Under the pieces are notes generated by a model, which was given only the letters and a program-made list of their open reading frames with translations, made no database searches and was not told the origin of the DNA. 64,000 nt of DNA, from assembly GCA_030737875.1 (NCBI GenBank), contig CM060915.1, positions 358,853,863-358,917,862 of the forward strand. Reading direction: 5' to 3'. Each line of letters starts with the position of its first letter. Positions within the stretch are counted from its first letter, which is position 1. The stretch is from Allium sativum (Eukaryota > Streptophyta > Magnoliopsida > Asparagales > Amaryllidaceae). The position numbers and the translations under genes are program-made. This document shows positions 21,682 through 33,889 of this stretch, one piece after another.

Positions 21682-21960
21682 TGGGCCCTGGGCAGGAATT
21701 TTCCTGCCCAGCCCGGGTCTGGTCCTATTTTTGAATTTTGAATCCGATTTTCGAGCTGTTTGAATTTCAAATAAATTCTGAAACTTCCGGAGGTCATATC
21801 TCCTTCGTACGGAGTCCGATTTACGCAAAATCGGACTCTATCTCAAGCAGAATTTCAAGACGAACGCAATGGCGTAACCCATTTCCCTTAATTCCCACAT
21901 TTAGAACTAACTATACTTTAATTTGTGAAACTTAGTGTTACAGAATTACGGGGTGTTACA

Positions 21961-21973
21961 TTCTCCCTTTCTT
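21961..21973 (-). other. gypsy polypurine tract
   Basis: Minus strand AAGAAAGGGAGAA ends exactly at the 3' LTR. It is preceded by GATTTCGGGGACGAAATCCT, typical of the end of gypsy pol or its 3' leader. Confidence 0.88.
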
Positions 21974-23755
21974 AAAAGGATTTCGTCCCCGAAATCTTCA
22001 AGTTAGGAAGAATATGTCCTACCATCCAATCACTCATCTACTCAACCATTCAATCACTAGCATTCATTGTCCTAAAAAAGATTTCTAAATGCTTTCATAT
22101 TCATATGCATAGTGTGTGTATATGTCTTTATCTAATGCAAAATCAGACGGTCTACTGATTCATTTGACCTCCTTAATGCGAATTATGTCCGTGCCATGCG
22201 TCCAATCATGTATGCAAGCGTCCCTAGTTATGTAAATACTACATGTGTGCATAGCCATTCATTCATATGCAACATCCATATGATAACATATCAAGTTAAA
22301 TCCGTCAAGCAAATACATATATGCGAATGCAATATGAAAGTGACTAAGTCGTTCTAGCGCATATGGTGTGTATATGCATCCACGAGCAACCACTTGCAAC
22401 CATCAATCATAGCATGTTTCAAATACATGTTTCAAATACACGTTTACATCCATTGGCTTCTACCTAAGCATCGACGATACTTCCTAGAGGATATACCTTA
22501 AAAGCTGGAAACAAGTAGGCATAAAACTCCTAGAGAAAGGATATACCCTTAAGAAAAAGGGTATGATGCACGTATCTAGTCTTCAGTCTTCTAAGTCGCA
22601 TCTTCTTGAGCTCCTCTGTACCGTACCTTATCTAGTTAATCTTCACGATTGTGAAGCTTCTTGACCTCCATTTCCAAAACTGTCATTAATCGGATAGCTG
22701 GCTTTTCATTGTCAACTGGATTATATGTGGAAGTCTATCCCGCGTTTTAGGGGTAAACCCCTAATCTAATCAAAACATCTGCGTACTCATGGACTATTCT
22801 AACGGATTGCAAATCGTCGATAAATGGCCTAACTGATCCTTTTAGGATCACGAAATCTCGAGGGTATTTCCAAAGCAATCAAAAAGTCTAACATTCAGAA
22901 TTACTAGCCAACCAACCCATGCCTAGGATCAACTCATAGCCCATGGAACCAAAACATTACGCTTAAACTCAACACTAAATGTGGCCGTTCTCAAATCCCT
23001 ACAAACCAAAGGTAAACGGGCCGAACCACCAATTTGGATCGGAGACTAATTGGGATCTTCTACTATACAAGTACCTAGGTGCAGAGACTCAACTATGGAA
23101 GCAGGTATAAACGAATGCGAAGCGCTAAGATCAAAAGAGTACTAACAGGTTGATCAAATGAAAAGCTAAACTTTTCCAATGGAGACTTTTACTATCTCTC
23201 TCCCAGGTATTCTGGTGGTGAAACCACGCACTCGTCCTCCTGAAAATCCTTTCCCTCGTCCTTGCCTTTGTCCTTAATTATATGCCCTATTATACCATAG
23301 AAAAGCTACTTCCTCTTGTCTTAGGTTTTATAATTCCTTCCTCCTTCGTGAGCCGAGTCCATATCCATGAATTCCTCATCCTTGGGTTGTGCCCCTTAGC
23401 CAAACTCCTCATCCTCTTCCTTGTGTAATCATGTTGACAAATCTCTCGAAAGCTGCCTCCATCGTACATAAAACCCTACAAAGCTTGAAATAAAACTAGC
23501 CGCAGGTGAAACTATTACGGCTATAGATGGAAGTCGGGTACTATTTCGCCCTTCAATGAGGTTACCTCCCAGAAAGCCAGGAGCCCCAAAGACTCAAGAA
23601 AGAAGGAAACAAGGACTCAAACAGAGAATCAAAACATAGTGCATATGGCTTTGGGGAATATGCCTTTAAAACAAAACTTTTCTTTTGAAAATGCTTCTTT
23701 TAAACCCATTTTGAAAATAATTTTTCAAATCTTTTATCTGATTCAGTAACCTTCA
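21974..23755 (-). pseudogene. decayed gypsy interior with a protease remnant
   Basis: No open frame of note. On the minus strand at 22944-22894 the reading MGYELILGMGWLASNSE matches the C-terminal flap region of gypsy proteases (the ILGMDWL motif). Upstream on that strand (around 23200-23300) is charged, Lys/Gly-rich sequence like a gag linker. RT, RNase H and integrase are not recognisable, so more than 3 kb of interior is missing relative to a normal gypsy element. Confidence 0.7.
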
Positions 23756-23767
23756 GCTCTGATACCA
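23756..23767 (-). other. gypsy primer-binding site (Met tRNA)
   Basis: GCTCTGATACCA on the plus strand is the reverse of TGGTATCAGAGC, complementary to the initiator Met tRNA 3' end. It lies 2 bp from the 5' LTR. Confidence 0.95.
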
Positions 23768-25374
23768 CAAGTAACACCCCACATCCGTTAGTGTCACTCA
23801 AAAAGGGAATGCACTCAGTTCTGTGGAGCATTATAGGTAAAAGATGCAGATAAATTACAAGACAGACAAATTTAAAACAGCGGAAAATAAAACCTTACTT
23901 TATTGATAAAATAGTTTGTACAACAGTTGTTTTCCAATACTAGAGTATCTATCTTACATAAAATAAAGAAGCATAAAATAACATTTATGTTCCTCAATGT
24001 AGCATAAGCCAGCCATAGCAGCGGAAAAGAGAGTCTGAAGCGATATATCCAAGAGTCTTCAAGCTTGGAAAGAGTAACAGTCCATACAAAGCAGAGCTAT
24101 TCCCTCCCTGACTACCTTGGGGGGGGGGACGGAGGAAAAGAAGACGAAAGAAAAACAGAGTCAGACATAAAGCCTGAGTAAGTCTAATGGCTTTTAGCAT
24201 GCGAACAGGATAAAGTTCATGACAGGAGTAAACTGGAAAATGGGACAGTACCAGAATAATAGACTAATATAAACCAAAGCAAGACAGTTTAAACCGAATA
24301 TACTATCACACCCCATTCTATATCTCTGCACCACCTAACTAGTATCCCAACTAGTAATTTGTATAAAGATGATAATGTGATCCCAATCCCTGTAATTGCG
24401 GTTGCCCTTAGGTGTACATCTATTATTTATTACCTAGATCTAATCTAGGGTTTCTTATTGAGCGCTTTCTAGACTTAACCAGGGTTTACACGACCAAGAT
24501 CCAACTAGGGTTTATGTTACCTATTGAACGCTTCTCGAATTTAGGGTTTATGCCACCTAGGTCCAACTAGGGATTATGCTACCTGTCGAACGATGCTCCT
24601 TAGTCTAGGACACACTACCCAGAGTGATAAGTGTTCCTAGACTTACGTCCCAATCGTATCGTAAACGTGCTATATATCTAGTTGCACATGTCCTCTATAT
24701 GTGCGACCCGAGTCTCGTGGCAGGGCAAATTTAAGAAACACGGAACTCGGTCGGGAGCTTTCAGATATCTGCCGATGCAGATGCTAAGGTATGTTTTTCC
24801 AGTGGCTATGGTCCCACCTGACCCCTCCCTCAACTAATGAAAGGCACACCTTGAAAAATGAGAACTATACGCAGGCCCCCTATGCCCTATTAACCTATGG
24901 CCATCCGCAACCATAACTAGATAGCGAGTATATGGTCTGTTGGGGTTCTCCACCTTTCCGCTTCACGTATCTCGATTGACTCAAGATGGTAGGTAGACGA
25001 CGAGTTGCTATCACAGGGCTACTGGTCTCGCCGAATCACGCTGGTCCACCCTAGTCTTTAGGTTGCCTTATATTGCAACCAAGGCACACCCTTGGTTCTC
25101 CTAACGTAGGCCTTAACCTTTGTGAGCATAGGAGGATCATCTGCAGCCTCACAGAGGGATACCAAGAGTACCCTCACGTCCCCCCGAAGCCTCGGGCTTC
25201 GTAACCCAATTCGTTGGAGCCGTCTTTAAGATCAGATGGACGTTCGCTCCTCCTCGTGTTATACTAAGAATTACTACTTAGTTTTCCTAACTAAGGTTTA
25301 CCACTTGGTTTCCTGAATCGTCGTTTTCTTAACTAAGGTTTACTACTTAGCCCTCTTTCTCGTCAAGTTGGATT

Positions 25375-26024
25375 GGTTAAGTGTCATTAGTCAATTCAAG
25401 TTAGCTTAACCCATTCCTTTGTCATATTAAACTGGCTAAGTGTTATCAGTAGTTCATGTTGACTTAACCCTATCACAAACCAAGTTATATTGGTTAAGTA
25501 TTTCTTATTACTTAACCCTACCCATTCATCTTGTATTGGTTAAGTGTCCCTTTTAACCTAACCTTGCCCACCTGTTTTAACTAACATGTTATAACGGTTA
25601 AGTGTTCCCTTAGTTAACTTAACCTTAACATCTGTTTAATTAACATGTTCTAATGGTTAAGTGTTGTCCCTTCATGTTTCAACTTAACCCTGTTCAATTT
25701 ATCACACTATGATGGTTAAGTGTTCTAAGTTTACTTAACCCTACCCTCTAGTCCAGCTAACATATTAAATTGGCTAAGTGTATTTACTTAACCTTACCCA
25801 CTTATGTAGCTAACGTGTTATAATGGTTAAGTATTCTAAACTTACTTAACCTCACCCCCTTATCTAATTATCAGGTTATAACGGTTAAGTGTCCTGAATT
25901 TACTTAACCTCACCCTCTAGTCTAGTTAATATGTTAAATTGGTTAAGTGTATTAACTTTACTTAACCTCACCTTCTAGTCTAGTTAACATATTGAGTTGG
26001 CTAAGTGTTTCAGTTAACTTAAAC
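25375..26024. repeat. hairpin array in the right LTR (about 12 units)
   Basis: Same GGTTAAGT ... ACTTAACC units as at 19296-19835. Two extra units lie near 25720-25830. Confidence 0.85.
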
Positions 26025-26077
26025 CTACCAATCCTAACTTAGCTTTAATTGTCTTATTAAAGCACCAACCACTCACA

Positions 26078-26283
26078 TTAGACAGGTATTGTTGTGGTTG
26101 CCTGTATGCCGGTCGGTTTCGGGCAGTCTTACGCTACAACTCAGTCTAACCACGGGTCTTTATTGGGCTCAATGCCTTAACCTCTCACATTGGATAGGTA
26201 TTGTTGTGATTACTGGACAGCCGGGCGGGTCCGGGCAGGTTTACATCACAACTCAATCCAACCTCGGGTTAAGCATATTCGTA
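26078..26283. repeat. two-stem tandem hairpins, right LTR
   Basis: Unit 1 arms are TTAGAC (26078-26083) with GTCTAA, and GTTGTGGT (26091-26098) with GCTACAAC (26133-26140). Two pairs of the second stem have become G-T. Unit 2 is unchanged from the left LTR in all four stem arms. Confidence 0.8.
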
Positions 26284-27757
26284 TTGTCTAAACTTACATT
26301 TTATTTATGTAAATTATCCAGAATTCATGTCATTGCCCAAATTTATTTCTAATCAAGTTCATTAATTTAGGTTTATAATTTATACCGTTTCATGCCATAA
26401 ATCACCTATGTGATTTTTAACCAATTTACGTCAAGTTTCCTATAATTACCAATTTTACCCAACGTTACCCCGTCTAAATATTAGGCGAACAATCTTAGCC
26501 TAATTTTCCATCCGCATGATTTTGACATATAATATTAGACTAAAAACTTAGCCTAATTTAGCGTACACAAAATTGGCATAAAAATAGTTCATTAACATAA
26601 ACATGTCATAGATGTAAACTTGGCATTCTCGACATAGTCAATATGAACATCATAGGTGTGAACTTGCAAAATAATCGACATGAATATCATAACATTGCAT
26701 AGCATGCCACAAACTTGCATATAAATATTGGGCCTAGTTAAATAGGTGTCACATGAATCATATAGTTTTAGCCTAACTTAAAGGTATAACATAGTATAAC
26801 CTAATAGGTGTCATATGAATCCACTACAACATGGTATAACATGTTAATGCATAGGTCTAGGCATAACCTCAAACATAAGACTGGCGTAAGACAAAACTAT
26901 ATGTATAACTTTGACAACCACTTAAGGGTGTGAACTTGCAACACATATGTATAAACATAGATCTAATAATAAACTTTCATATGAATCCTAAACGGATCTT
27001 GACATGGATCCGATTATAAGTTCTCACTTGCATAAAAACATGTGAATATAGATCTATTCTAGTCATGTAGGCACAATTGGTATAAACATATATACATAGA
27101 GCCTACATGAATGATATAAATATTTGTGTAAATCTAACTTGCAACCTATAACTTGCATAAGCATATATTTAGATCTAACTGTATACATACAATTCGCATA
27201 AGGTGTTGATTGTTTGATTCACAATACATAAAAGATTCAACCACCACAATCATTCAAATTATCACAAATAACAAATATAAAACAACATCGTTAATACTGA
27301 TATAATTCCATATTACAATTTACAATGAATCATGTCTTAATCGCATTCCCATCTAAAGAGCCACTATACTTACAACGCAAGACGGTCTTGTTTTTCTGAG
27401 ATCTGAGGTTCTGAAATTGAGATGCGTTCCTTTGGGTAGACGTTGTTGTTTTCATTTTATTAGTAGCTTTAATCTCAAATTTGAATTAGCTTGAGTTGAT
27501 TCGTTGTTCGTCTCTTTTCAAGCGAAGGCTCTCCTTAGTTTTCTTCCGACAGCATGGCGGCTCAAGTTCTTATTTTTGTGTGAATTTTAGTTGGAGACCT
27601 AGGGTGTTTTTATAGAGTTTCAAGTTGATTTGAGCCATCAGATGAAGACAGAAGGAATCTAGGCTATACACGTCGAGAGGAGCCAATCAAATTCCGACAC
27701 GTCAGCCCTAGTGACACACTAAGGCTCAGAAATTCGACCAGAACACAGACCTGGCCA

Positions 27758-27844
27758 GGTCGATGGGGGAGTCAACCCTATGATCGACCCTATGGTCGAC
27801 CTGGGTCCACCAGGTCGACCCCCAGGTCGACCCTATGGTCGACC
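27758..27844. repeat. GTCGACC cluster, right LTR
   Basis: Shorter version of the cluster at 21583-21681, with about one unit fewer and some C to T or G to A changes. Confidence 0.8.
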
Positions 27845-28123
27845 TGGGCCCTGGGCAGGAATTTTCCTGCCCATCCCGGGTCTGGTCCTATTTTTGAATT
27901 TTGAATCCGATTTTCGAGCTGTTTGAATTTCAAATAAATTCTGAAACTTCCGGAGTTCATATCTCCTTCGTACGGAGTCCGATTTACGCAAACTCGGACT
28001 CTATCTCAAGCAGAATTTCGAGACGAACGCAATGGCGTAACCCGTTTCCCTTAATTCCCACATTTAGAATTAACTATACTTTAATTTGTGAAACTTAGTG
28101 TTACAGTATTACGGGGTGTTACA

Positions 28124-29135
28124 ACAAATTAGTGGATGATAGAGCTTAAGGAAAATTTGACGATGGATTAATTAAATCTTGATGATTACTTGGTGGCCAC
28201 ACTTCCTAAAGGGCATTCTTGGTAGCACGCTAAAAGTGAATTAGGGTTTTACTCATGTATAAATAACCCATGTATGTTGATGTAAAAAGGATCTTGGATT
28301 TTATTTAATTTAGAGTGGATGCTGAAATCAAAACCTCTATTTTTCTTCCATGGCTTCTTAGCCATTTTTCTTATGTAATCTCAGTTTTATGCAAGTATTT
28401 TAGATCTATTTTATTGTTGTTAATTAGTTCTTCTTTTGTTTTGTTCATATTTATGTTGAAACTTACATGTGTTGATTCGATAACACATATGAGTAGCTAA
28501 TCCCTTAATGAAGCTCTCTAACTTTATGTAAGTTCAACAATTGTATGATTTGTGATCCCTAATTTGTGCTTCATGTTAGTGGATGTTGATGTAAGTTTAT
28601 ACAATTGATTTTGATAATCTATGTTTTTTGACAATAAAATAAGCTATGCTTAGTCAATGTAAACACAAATTATATCGATATTTGCTAAGTGGTTATTGAT
28701 TTTGAAATGAAAGTAGAATAAAATTTGATGGTTTATAGTTCTATTAATTATTCACAAGCCATACTTAAAATATTTTTTGCTCTAGTTTCATTTTCATGAG
28801 AATCATAAGTAGTTTAAATGTTGCATTTCTGTCACTTAATGGAGATCATAGATCATACATTTGTCAGTTTTCATAAATATTAGAGGGGATTAACCTCTAA
28901 ATTGCTTTAATTTCTTATTTAGCTCTCAATTTAGTTCTAGTGTTAATTAGTTTTTGTTTGTTAAATCAATCCGAATTTTTTTTAATTTGATTGAATAAGA
29001 CTGAAATTACTTCTTTCCCTGCGGATCGACTCGTATTTGCCACGTACTAACGATTGTATGCCATGCCCTTGTGGTTTATTATCATGATATTTTGTGCGAT
29101 GGATTTCTAATTCATAGAATATTTGTCGTCGAACA
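28124..29135 (+). repeat. copy 1 3' LTR, second part
   Basis: Resumes with the ACAAA duplication (28124-28128) and runs to GAACA at 29135. TATA box TATAAATA at 28258-28265. Together with 17346-17680 the LTR is about 1.34 kb. The uninterrupted target ACAAA is seen in the copy 2 LTR at 29621-29625. Confidence 0.88.
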
Positions 29136-29239
29136 AGCATGCATATAGGGGGAGTTTTACACTTAACTATCAAACACATTTATTGTTTTCAAAATCTTAA
29201 TATTTGTTTGTCATCATCAAAAAGGGGGAGATTGTTGTA
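29136..29239 (+). other. spacer with a polypurine tract before copy 2 LTR
   Basis: About 100 bp containing CATCATCAAAAAGGGGGAGA followed by TTGT, a PPT form common beside plant retrotransposon 3' LTRs and unlike this family's AAGTGTGGGGGT. It directly precedes an LTR that is followed by a PBS. Confidence 0.6.
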
Positions 29240-30786
29240 TGATGCGCATGTAAATATGCATATTTATATTCACACGTTTATTCTTGTTTTAATTAATAAC
29301 ACAAGTGGATTTTTTTACATGTTTTAACTAAAAACCCAAAATTCTTAAATTATCATGCATTCATCTTCATATTTCGGGAAAAACGGTCATTTATGCATGT
29401 ATTATTTTATGATAAAATTCACTTGTTTATTTTCATGTGCCATGTAGGAATTTAGGAGCAAAAATGAAGCATGCACATGAAGTTTATATGGAGATATACA
29501 TGCACAAAGTGGATACAAAGAATTGGAGATGGAATTAATCCATTCACTACTTAGCGGAGGACCCCACCTACCCATTATCTCTCCTTCCTTTATGGTACAA
29601 TTAGAGACTAACTGAATGAGACAAAAGACTTCATGCATTCTACATGACTTATTATTGACTAAAATAGGATAAAAAGCTTCATGAAGGGGTATTTTTGGTT
29701 GTCCCCAACAAAAGTGATTAGGATTTTAGGGTTTAGAACATGTATAAATACCCCCTTTTTGTTGATGTAAATCCTCTTCTTATTTAGCCTCTCCTTTAGT
29801 TAGTTAGTTTGTAGGATCAAAAGCAAAAGTTCTTTCTTTCTTTCATGGCTTCTTAGCCATTTCCCTCTTATGTAATTTTCATGTTAATGAAATTTAATTC
29901 TTGTTCATTTATTTTTTGTTATTTACTTTATTCATTAGTGTAGTTTTATTTTATGCAAGTAGTTTAGTTTATTTTTATTAATTAGTTATCTATTTTGTTT
30001 TGTTTATGTTTATGTTGCAATCACTTTTTTTGTCATGATTACATACATTAGAGGATAACCCCTTTCAACTTAGGGGGTAATGATGCTCTCTTGATTACGT
30101 AGATGTAACATAATTTGTTTATTCATGCTCTCTTTTTGTGCTTTATGTCATGTTGATGTTATTGGTTTTGTGTTCATTATCGAATTTGATAGCCTATATT
30201 GTTGACACCAAATAGGCCATGCTTACTCATGTATTAACTCATTACCTCTTCATCTACATATGACGATGGTGATTAAGTGGAGGTTAAAATAAAAATTTGA
30301 TGGTCTATAGTTCTAATTAGTAGTTCATAGGTCATGCTTAAAATTTATTTCAATTTCAACTTGTTCATTTTTCATTTGGACTAGTATGGTAATTTAGTGG
30401 GTATGTTATAGTTTGATAGTTTAATTTGTGCTAATTAATAACATGAATAATCTATACTTTTAATAATCATATCAACTAAATTCACAAATGACCAAAAAAG
30501 AGAGATTATGGTTTAATTTTATGTTGATTCATGTGATCTAGAGAGTGGACTTATTCCTAAGTTGTTATTTAATTATCATATTCTTATTTAGCTGAGTTTT
30601 TTAGTTTAGTGCAGCTGTAGTTAGTTAAATCTTCACTCAACTTTGTTTTAATTTGATTGAATAAAATTAGAATTACTTCTTTCCCCGTGGATCGACTCGT
30701 ATTCGCTAACGTACTACAAGTATACGCCTTTGGTTTTATACATTTTGCGATGATTTTCTAATCAATAGAAATACCGTCGTCGAACA
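29240..30786 (+). repeat. copy 2 5' LTR (1.55 kb)
   Basis: Begins TGATGCGCATGTAAATATGC and ends CGAACA, like copy 1 (TGATGTGCACG ... GAACA). An alternative start seven bases upstream, at TGTTGTATG (29233), is possible. TATA box TATAAATA at 29743-29750. Confidence 0.85.
29743..29750 (+). promoter_or_regulatory. TATA box in copy 2 LTR
   Basis: TATAAATA followed by CCCCC and T-rich sequence. The same box and distance are found in the copy 1 LTRs. Confidence 0.6.
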
Positions 30787-30792
30787 AGTTTT

Positions 30793-30810
30793 TGGCGCAG
30801 TTGCCAGGGA
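30793..30810 (+). other. primer-binding site, Asp tRNA type
   Basis: TGGCGCAGTTGCCAGGGA differs at two positions from the TGGCGCCGTTGCCGGGGA used by plant Athila/Tat elements. It lies six bases after the LTR end. Confidence 0.88.
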
Positions 30811-33182
30811 AAGAATTTAATTTTGATTTTATTCCTCGGATTAATTTTCTTGTTTATTATTCTTTTTTTTTAAAAAAAGTGTTGTGTCATTTTGTAGTTT
30901 GTTGCATCAATTTACATTTGTTATTAGTGTTAGTTTTGTGTGCGCTTTTTATTTTGTGTGTTCATTTGTTGCATATTTTTTGTTAGCTTGTATTATTTCG
31001 TGCTTTATTCTTCACCAAAAAAAAAAATTTGCTTTATGCAATTCCATATAGTGCTGACTTGCTGATTTTATTTTGAGCATACTTAGCTTTTTGGCGCATT
31101 GACACTAGTCTTGCTTGCTTTGTCCATTTCATCTACAATTCTCATTTCTCTGGTTTTGTTATACATTTAAGATTTAAAAAAAAAGTGTTTGTTTGAGTGA
31201 AACAGCTGCTTCTGTTTATGTTTTTTTCGTTAGGATGTCATGTTTTCATTTATCGGTGTTTGTTTTCTTTGCTTATTTGAGGTTATCATTTCTACTTCAC
31301 AAAAAAAAAAGTTTCATCTTTGTTTCGTTCCTCTAGGATTGCACTGTGTTTTCTGTCAGTTTCTTTGCATTTATTCTCACAAGTGTTCCCTTAAGCAACT
31401 GTTTGCCTTTGAAACAAAGAAAGAAAGGATTTTTTGTAAGATTTTGTGAGTTTTATTGCAACTGCATCTTAGTTACATTTCTTTTGCTCTTGGCATTTCT
31501 GTCAGTTTGCCTTTGCATTTCATTTAGTTTTGATACCCAAAAAAAATGTACATGTCTTTACAATAGTGACACATTACATCTTAGTTACATTTCTATTGTA
31601 ATATCACTCCCTCTTCTTGCTTATGCAACTTATCATCAAACTATTCAAACACTTCAGTCCAACTCAAAACATTCTGTCAAGTTCCTTCAACCTTACACAG
31701 TCAATCAAACTTCACAACTCATCGACCTCAAGCTACTCCCGCAACCTACTACTCCTGCATCCCACCTCTTCTTTAACCAAAATCACCACTTGCCAACAAC
31801 AACAACAACCAACATTCAGCCTAAACAACAAAACTGCATCATTACTTCCTCTCTACTATCGCCATTCAAACTACATTTCTACCATTATCACCATTCCCCC
31901 TCAGCTCACCTCCTCCACCATACACAAACTCCTCAGTAATCTGCTCTTTACCCCACAACTAGCATTACCCACTACAATAAACTTCTCCACCTTGATCACT
32001 AACCAGACTACATTAACCACCACCGAAACCAATTCTTGCAACCCGTAACCCCAATTCATCATCATCAAATTCCCTAAATCACCTGAACGATTGCGCCACT
32101 CAAGAATCTCCAATTCCGGTCCTCGTGTAACATCCAGAAGTCAAGCCGCTAATTCATTTTGAAATCGATTTTTTTCTTTTTTTTAGTTGTAATTGTTTGA
32201 TTTAATTTTGGTGGCTTCTGGATTGTTTTAGGAGAATATGGTTTGTTTTAAATAATTTATTTTGTAATGGGCTACTATCGTTTGGGCTAGGGTGTATATA
32301 AGCTTCTAAGGTAGTTTCGGTCCTGAGTTTAATTTATTTTTTTAAAAAGTTTGTGTTTAAGTGTTAAGGATTTTCGTTTTAGTTTGTTTGATTTTTGTTT
32401 GTGAATTCTTTTTGTGTTAACTTTGGTTTTAGTTTTTGATTTCTTTATCTTTCTCTTAAAAAAAATCTTTCCTTTCAATTGTATATATATTGTCTTCACT
32501 TTTCAGGTTGCACAGGGAAGAGGATAGGATAGAAATAGCTTGCTTGGAACTGCTTTAGGTTGCTTTACCGTGCTTGCTAATATATAAAATTGCCGCTTAA
32601 AAAAAATGCTAATAAATCAGACACTCTGATATTGTTCTCTTCTCCCTTGTTTTTATTTCATTGCATTGTTGTTTGCTTACATTTCATTAAAAAATCCAAA
32701 AATAAAATAAAATTCATTTGTAGTTGCACCGTTATTCACGTTTAATTTCTGTTTTGCATTCATTTTATTTTTATTTTTTTAAGGACATTATTATATAATG
32801 ACAAATTGGTTTCTTTCCAATGATTTATTTTCGATGTCTAGACTATGACAGAGTAATAACCATCTATAAATATTAAGGTGATTCATAAATATTATATCGG
32901 TTGTTCCCCTGAAGGTACTTTAACCTTTGGCTGCATTGCTAAGATGATTCCTGGTGCACCGATAACTCCTGTCGTTAACTGGCCGAGAAATCTTTTGTTC
33001 AAAATAAACCTAACCGTTATTATATAATTTTAGAAAATTTGTAAATAAGTAATTTGCATTTGTATCGTTGCATTAGGTTCATGCATATAAAAAAAATCAA
33101 AAAAAGTCCAAAATCTAAAAAAAAACAATTTTCTTTTGTGAACATTTCTTTTTCTCTTAAAAAAAATGAAGCTTTCTTGAAA
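30811..33182 (+). other. copy 2 leader, low-complexity, no gene supported
   Basis: T-rich sequence with A runs, then a C/A-rich block at 31600-32110. The open frames through this block (for example 31346-31939) are Ser/Thr/His/Pro/Leu-rich by composition. They have no counterpart translation in copy 1. Confidence 0.6.
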
Positions 33183-33889
33183 ATGTCCCAATTTCCTTAT
33201 TCCTACGGATTTTAAAATAGTTTTGAAAATCAATATAATCCATATAATTTTACACCAAATTCATATTGATATTTTAATAACAACTATTGTACAAACAATT
33301 TGGATTTTACACAACCAACTTTCTGAAATTTTCAAAATAATCCTGATTTTACCCACAAATTTTTTGAAATTATGGTCTACCCTTAAGTCTTGAAACAAGT
33401 ATTCAATCTGTACTTGAATCAAGTCAAAGATTAAATGAAACCTTTAATTCATTAATGCGCAACAATTCAAGTCAAAATTTTCAAGATAATCAAAGATAAG
33501 TGTGGGGGTATTTCTCCTGAATTTGCACCACAAAATTTTCAAAACAATGATCAACCCTCAACTTTGGAAACAAGTATTGAATCTTTACTTGAACAAATTG
33601 AAAGAAATAATGAAACCTTTAGTTCATACATGTGCAACAATTCAAGTCAAATTTTTTAAGAAAACCAAAATTCAAATCCAAATTCAAACGATTTTGGTAA
33701 TAACCTTTGCCAATTAATTTCGAACTCCAAGATGAATTTCAAATTCAAAATGGAAACGTGAATAACTTTTCAGATGATTTTGGCAATGGGAATAATTTCA
33801 ATTCTAGTTAAATTGAAAATACTTGTTCTCAACCATTTCAAATTGAAAATTCTCAAGTAAATAATTATAAAATTGATTTTGCTGAACAA
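33183..33889 (+). pseudogene. copy 2 Asn-rich gene, N-terminal part, broken
   Basis: Starts MSQFPYSYGF as in copy 1, then hits stop codons within 12 codons and repeatedly afterwards. A roughly 150-170 bp section is present twice (about 33345-33495 and 33514-33680), with an 18-base PPT-like sequence between the copies. Confidence 0.65.
33496..33513 (+). other. PPT-like sequence inside the Asn-rich gene
   Basis: ATAAGTGTGGGGGTATTT is identical to the sequence at the true PPT/LTR border of copy 1 (17330-17347), but here it is followed by coding-like sequence instead of an LTR. Confidence 0.7.

Larger units (their letters stand above)
17681..21960 (-). repeat. gypsy element 3' LTR (4280 bp)
   Basis: Left LTR of the minus-strand element. 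It contains a poly-G run (18035-18045), degenerate 'ctaggtccaactagggatta'-type repeats at 18350-18520, a hairpin array (19296-19835), a double structured hairpin (19889-20072) and the GTCGACC cluster (21583-21681). A TATA box on the minus strand lies at 21418-21425. Confidence 0.93.
17681..28123 (-). mobile_element. complete Ty3/gypsy element with 4.3-kb LTRs and no genes, minus strand
   Basis: Flanked by a perfect 5-bp duplication ACAAA (17676-17680 and 28124-28128). Ends are TGTAACTCCCC and GGGGTGTTACA. LTRs are 17681-21960 and 23770-28123, nearly identical apart from copy-number changes in two short arrays. The orientation is set by the Met-tRNA PBS at 23756-23767 and the PPT at 21961-21973. 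The interior (1.8 kb) holds only debris of a gypsy gag-pol, so the element is non-autonomous. Confidence 0.95.
23770..28123 (-). repeat. gypsy element 5' LTR (4354 bp)
   Basis: Direct copy of 17681-21960. The inner terminal base pair is changed (AG where TG is expected at 23770). It is 74 bp longer, the net of about two extra hairpin units near 25720-25830 and a shorter GTCGACC cluster. Confidence 0.93.
11744..29135 (+). mobile_element. Athila/Tat-like non-autonomous element, copy 1
   Basis: A 5' LTR fragment (11744-12654) matches 28214-29110 of the 3' LTR. The internal region (12655-17345) ends in a PPT, and the 3' LTR starts TGATGTGCACG at 17346. The 3' LTR is split by a 10.4-kb gypsy element. 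The family is assigned from copy 2, whose PBS is of the Asp-tRNA type used by Athila/Tat elements. No gag, protease, RT or integrase motif was recognised. The only long reading is an Asn/Gln-rich frame. It is therefore best described as a non-autonomous (LARD-like) member. Confidence 0.82.

Noticed and set aside
31240..32048. Overlapping open frames up to 197 residues, Ser/Thr/His-rich
   Set aside because: Low-complexity leader of the Athila-like element; the other copy does not keep these frames.
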